Origin: Gossypium raimondii
Lineage: Eukaryota > Streptophyta > Magnoliopsida > Malvales > Malvaceae
DNA: 64,000 bases
NCBI RefSeq assembly: GCF_025698545.1
Contig: NC_068571.1
Coordinates: 51,307,733-51,371,732 of the forward strand
Direction: 5' to 3'
Numbering within the stretch: the stretch's first letter is position 1; every line of letters begins with the position of its first letter. This document shows positions 61,420 through 64,000 of this stretch, one piece after another. A model generated the notes under the pieces. It ran no database searches and was not told the origin of the DNA. It was given only the letters and a program-made list of their open reading frames with translations. Made by a program: the position numbers and the translations under genes.

Positions 61420-62090
61420 CGATGTTCTATTTTCTCAATGCTTTTTTTGTAGGAGCTCTTCCAACTCAACCACATTGCGCATGAGCACCTCTTACGACCC
61501 ATAAATGAATGGTCAAACAGAGGTGATCGATTAGTGGTTGGAGACCTATTTACGATGCTTTGTTTAACAACAACTGCATACCTGTAGTACCTACCTACCA
61601 TGGGCTAAACTTTCTTTCAATACTAGGTTCTATTCTTCATCTGGCACCACACCCTTCAGATTGGTATATGGCCATAACCCTTTAGCAGTTTCTCTTTTTA
61701 ATCATGGTGAAACTAGGACTGCTGACCTTAATGCTCAACTCATTTAATGTGATCCCATGCCAAAGCTTCTTAAAGAACAGATTTTAAAGGCTTAAACTAG
61801 AATGAAACAAGAAGTAGATGCACATTACCATGAAGTAACTTTTACGGTTGATGATTATGTGTTCTGCGATTGCAACCATACTGTCAAAAATCATTAGCTC
61901 CTTGCCAGTATGTTAAGCTCTCCACTCACTTCTTTGGCCCTTACAGAATTCTTCATTACGTTGGACCATTAGCGTATAAGCTTCAACTGCCAGCTGATTC
62001 CAAGCTTCTTCCCGTTTTCCACATTTCCTTCCTTCAACTGACTCACAGACATCATGCTCTTACATTTCCAATCCTTTACTAATCAATGCA
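61420..62090 (+). pseudogene. Decayed Ty3/gypsy integrase fragment
   Basis: Interrupted frames on the plus strand read integrase C-terminal text. There is an N-G-Q-T-E-V core near 61509, then LPWAKLSFNTRF and GTTPFRLVYGHNP, then KLSTHFFGPYRILHYVGPLA and YKLQLPADSKLLPVFHISFL at 61915-62040. Several stops and frame changes interrupt it. No LTR, protease or reverse transcriptase is recognisable next to it, so only a relic of one pol gene remains. Confidence 0.8.
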
Positions 62091-62299
62091 AAATGGGGTC
62101 TAGTTTTGGCTCTTGAAAAAAAAAATTTCCCATTGCTAGATACATACTAGCGGTGTTCTTTCTCTAAAATTATTGACTCATTAATGGCCTTGATCCGAAG
62201 CCATTCATCGACCGAGCTCTAAATCATTTTAAAGGTATAACAGGCTCTCAATAATGTTGTTTTGGTATATGAAAATCAACATTTAGTTGGTAAAAGCAC

Positions 62300-62695
62300 C
62301 ATGGAGGTTTCTGTATTAGGAGTTAGATTGCATTTTATTCTTTCTACTCAAATCAGGAGTAAATTAATCCACATTCGACAAATCATGAGCAAATTAATTC
62401 ATATACGCTAAATCAAAGAGTAAATTAGTCTTCTTTTTTTTTTAATTTCATCCAATTCTATGGTTAAAAATTAATCATTGTACGTCGGCATGAGGTACAC
62501 TAGGCAGGTTACATGCTACTCTTTGGTTATTCCGTCAATCACACCAATTTTAAACAATATAAATGGATAAAATTTTTAACAAAAAAAAATCAATTTGTTC
62601 TTTAATCTAATATACAGTAACTAATTTGCCCTTTTTTTAATAAAAAAGATGAAATACAATTCAACTCCTAATACATAGATCTCTATGATATTTTC
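62300..62695. mobile_element. TIR-type MITE, family 2 copy 2
   Basis: The left end CATGGAGGTTTCTGTATTAG then GAGTTAGATTGCATTTT is the imperfect inverted complement of the right end, AAATACAATTCAACTCC then TAATACATAGATCTCTATG. The core is AT-rich and has no coding capacity. The terminal block matches the right end of the element at 41785-42105. Confidence 0.6.
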
Positions 62696-62785
62696 ATTTT
62701 ATTTAGTAGGTAAGAAATGTAGAATGAAAAACCAATTTGCTCTTTAATCTAATGTACATTATCGCTACCGCTGCTGCGATACATC

Positions 62786-63078
62786 TAGACCTAATCATGA
62801 GTCGGACCACTCCACCAAGTCCGAAGGCTCACCCGAAAAGTGGGAGGGTTTGGATAAAAGTTTAGGTCCGAAAAATAATTTTGAACAAAAAATGAGGCTC
62901 ATTTTCGAAATGGGTCAAGCCTCGGGTATAATTTTTTGGCCTGAATTTAGCTATTATAATTCAGGCCGAGTGTAGACAAATTTTTAAGCTCATTTTTTAG
63001 GCCAGACCCAAACCTAGAAATTAATCCTAAAATTTTGTTGAGATTTGACCCAACTCATCCCGACCATGATCACCTCTA
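62786..63078. mobile_element. GC-armed hAT-like MITE, old copy F
   Basis: Starts TAGACCTAATCATGAG and ends CATGATCACCTCTA. The internal order matches copies A-D (GTGGGAGGGTTTGGATAAAA and so on), but GC words are eroded. Flanks GATACATC (62778-62785) and AATGCATA (63079-63086) match at five of eight positions, as expected for an old 8-bp duplication. Confidence 0.7.
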
Positions 63079-63086
63079 AATGCATA

Positions 63087-63102
63087 TTATCCACCTCTTC
63101 CA

Positions 63103-63141
<39 letters not shown>

Positions 63142-63924
63142 GAATTGTTAAATTTTAATTAATTTTGGTGATAAAGACCCTCTCACCTATGAACCGCTAA
63201 TAACTGTCAAACACAATTTGTTTGCCTAATGTTTAACTGCAATCGGTTTGTAGGTCTATCAAATTAAAAAACTCAATTTCTTTTATTTAAAATAATATAT
63301 TTACAATTAAATAAAAAATCAAATTGAACGGAACGGATTATTTTATTTTTAAATAAATATGATAAAAAGAACCCTTTTGTAGATATTGACTTGAGGAACT
63401 AACGGACAACGGCATGTGCCATTGTTCTAGGTTACGTATAGGGGAGGCGAGGCGAGGCGACGGTGGAAATTAATTAATAAAGTCAATATTTTCTTATAGG
63501 AGAAATAAAGTTCTAAAAAAACAGATGGTGTAGAATATTCCAACTTTTTTTTATTTGAAATAAATTTCTCCCTTTGTTTTAAGCAAGTTCAGGAGGTACC
63601 TCATTTAAGGATGTAAATGAAATGAAATATTGTTGGTTGTAAATTACTATACTTTGATTGAAAAAAAATAAATTTGATTCGGTAATTATTGAGTTTTGTT
63701 TGAGTTCGAATATTTTGAGTTTTCAATTGTATCGGATTCGAGTTTAGTAATACTTGATTAGAATAGTTTACAAGATTTATCGAGCTTTTTAATTTTAATA
63801 TATATTTTAAATATTTTTATATTATTAAATTATGTTATTATCTTTAATATATATTATTAACTCTAACTTTAATTATTTAGCCCTGCTCGAGCTTGAATAT
63901 ATACAAGCTTAATTGAGTGCGAAA
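63087..63924. other. AT-rich intergenic DNA with microsatellites
   Basis: An (AT)n tract lies at 63108-63137, a GAGGC triplicate at about 63445-63460, and TCGAG/TTCGAAT-rich repeat text at 63680-63800 related to that near 4.9 kb. No gene seen. Confidence 0.5.
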
Positions 63925-63925
63925 A

Positions 63926-64000
63926 TGGACATGTTCATGGGTTGGGCTACTCGCCCAAGCCCAAAGGCTCACGTGAAAATTGAGAGGGTTTAGGCAAATA
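63926..64000. mobile_element. GC-armed hAT-like MITE, copy G, cut by the window end
   Basis: GGACATGTTCATGGGTTGGG followed by CGCCCAAGCCCAAAGGCTCA and GAGAGGGTTTAGGCAAATA matches the left ends of copies B-F. The rest lies outside the window. Confidence 0.65.

Noticed and set aside
1..64000. Hormone-signalling gene cluster acting as one unit
   Set aside because: The genes are far apart, on different strands and in unrelated families; proximity alone is not evidence of a functional cluster.

Overview
This is a window of a plant nuclear genome. Its genes have many introns with GT-AG borders, the intergenic DNA is very AT-rich, and all six confident genes are members of flowering-plant families. 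The repeat landscape (GC-armed hAT-type MITEs, tRNA-derived SINEs, a long solo LTR, a Helitron-like element) and the protein sequences suggest a eudicot, probably Malvaceae and cotton-like. That assignment is inference from memory and was not tested by a search. I saw no prokaryotic or organellar features.

Layout. (1) 1-3502, minus: the 5' part of a PP2A B55 regulatory subunit gene, whose 3' end lies left of the window. (2) 3.9-21.9 kb: a gene-free repeat zone. It holds two GC-rich hAT-like MITEs, a 3186-bp solo LTR carrying an array of eight 46-bp hairpin monomers and itself inserted in an older inverted-repeat element, and SINE copies. (3) 22008-25096, plus: an NDR/NDL (SF21-type) gene with 11 exons. 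(4) 27168-29493, minus: a BEL1-like homeobox gene of the ATH1 type, convergent with the NDL gene; it appears to have lost about 21 C-terminal residues to a single-base stop. (5) 31-37.5 kb: repeats, including a third MITE with a perfect 8-bp target duplication and a Helitron-like element. (6) 37630-38178, minus: an intronless PYL2-like abscisic acid receptor. (7) 38.5-45.3 kb: repeats, a frameshifted fragment of a PPR gene, another MITE and a SINE. (8) 45525-46371 (leader to about 47.9 kb), minus: an RTE1/RTH (DUF778) gene. (9) 48.2-53.6 kb: repeats and decayed reading frames. (10) 54045-60797, minus: a complete 13-exon Raf-like MAPKKK of the EDR1/CTR1 class, closest as I recall it to Arabidopsis At5g11850 (MKD1/RAF3). 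(11) 60.8-64 kb: a decayed Ty3/gypsy integrase fragment and three more MITEs, the last cut by the window end.

The genes are not an operon or a metabolic cluster. Several belong to hormone and stress signalling (ABA receptor, ethylene-receptor regulator, EDR1/CTR1-like kinase, PP2A subunit, NDL), which I take as coincidental neighbourhood. I found no undescribed multi-gene system. The most interesting items are the ATH1 C-terminal nonsense change, the dated series of GC-armed MITEs, the hairpin array inside the solo LTR, the PPR gene fragment, and uATGs that could limit translation of the kinase and ATH1 genes.
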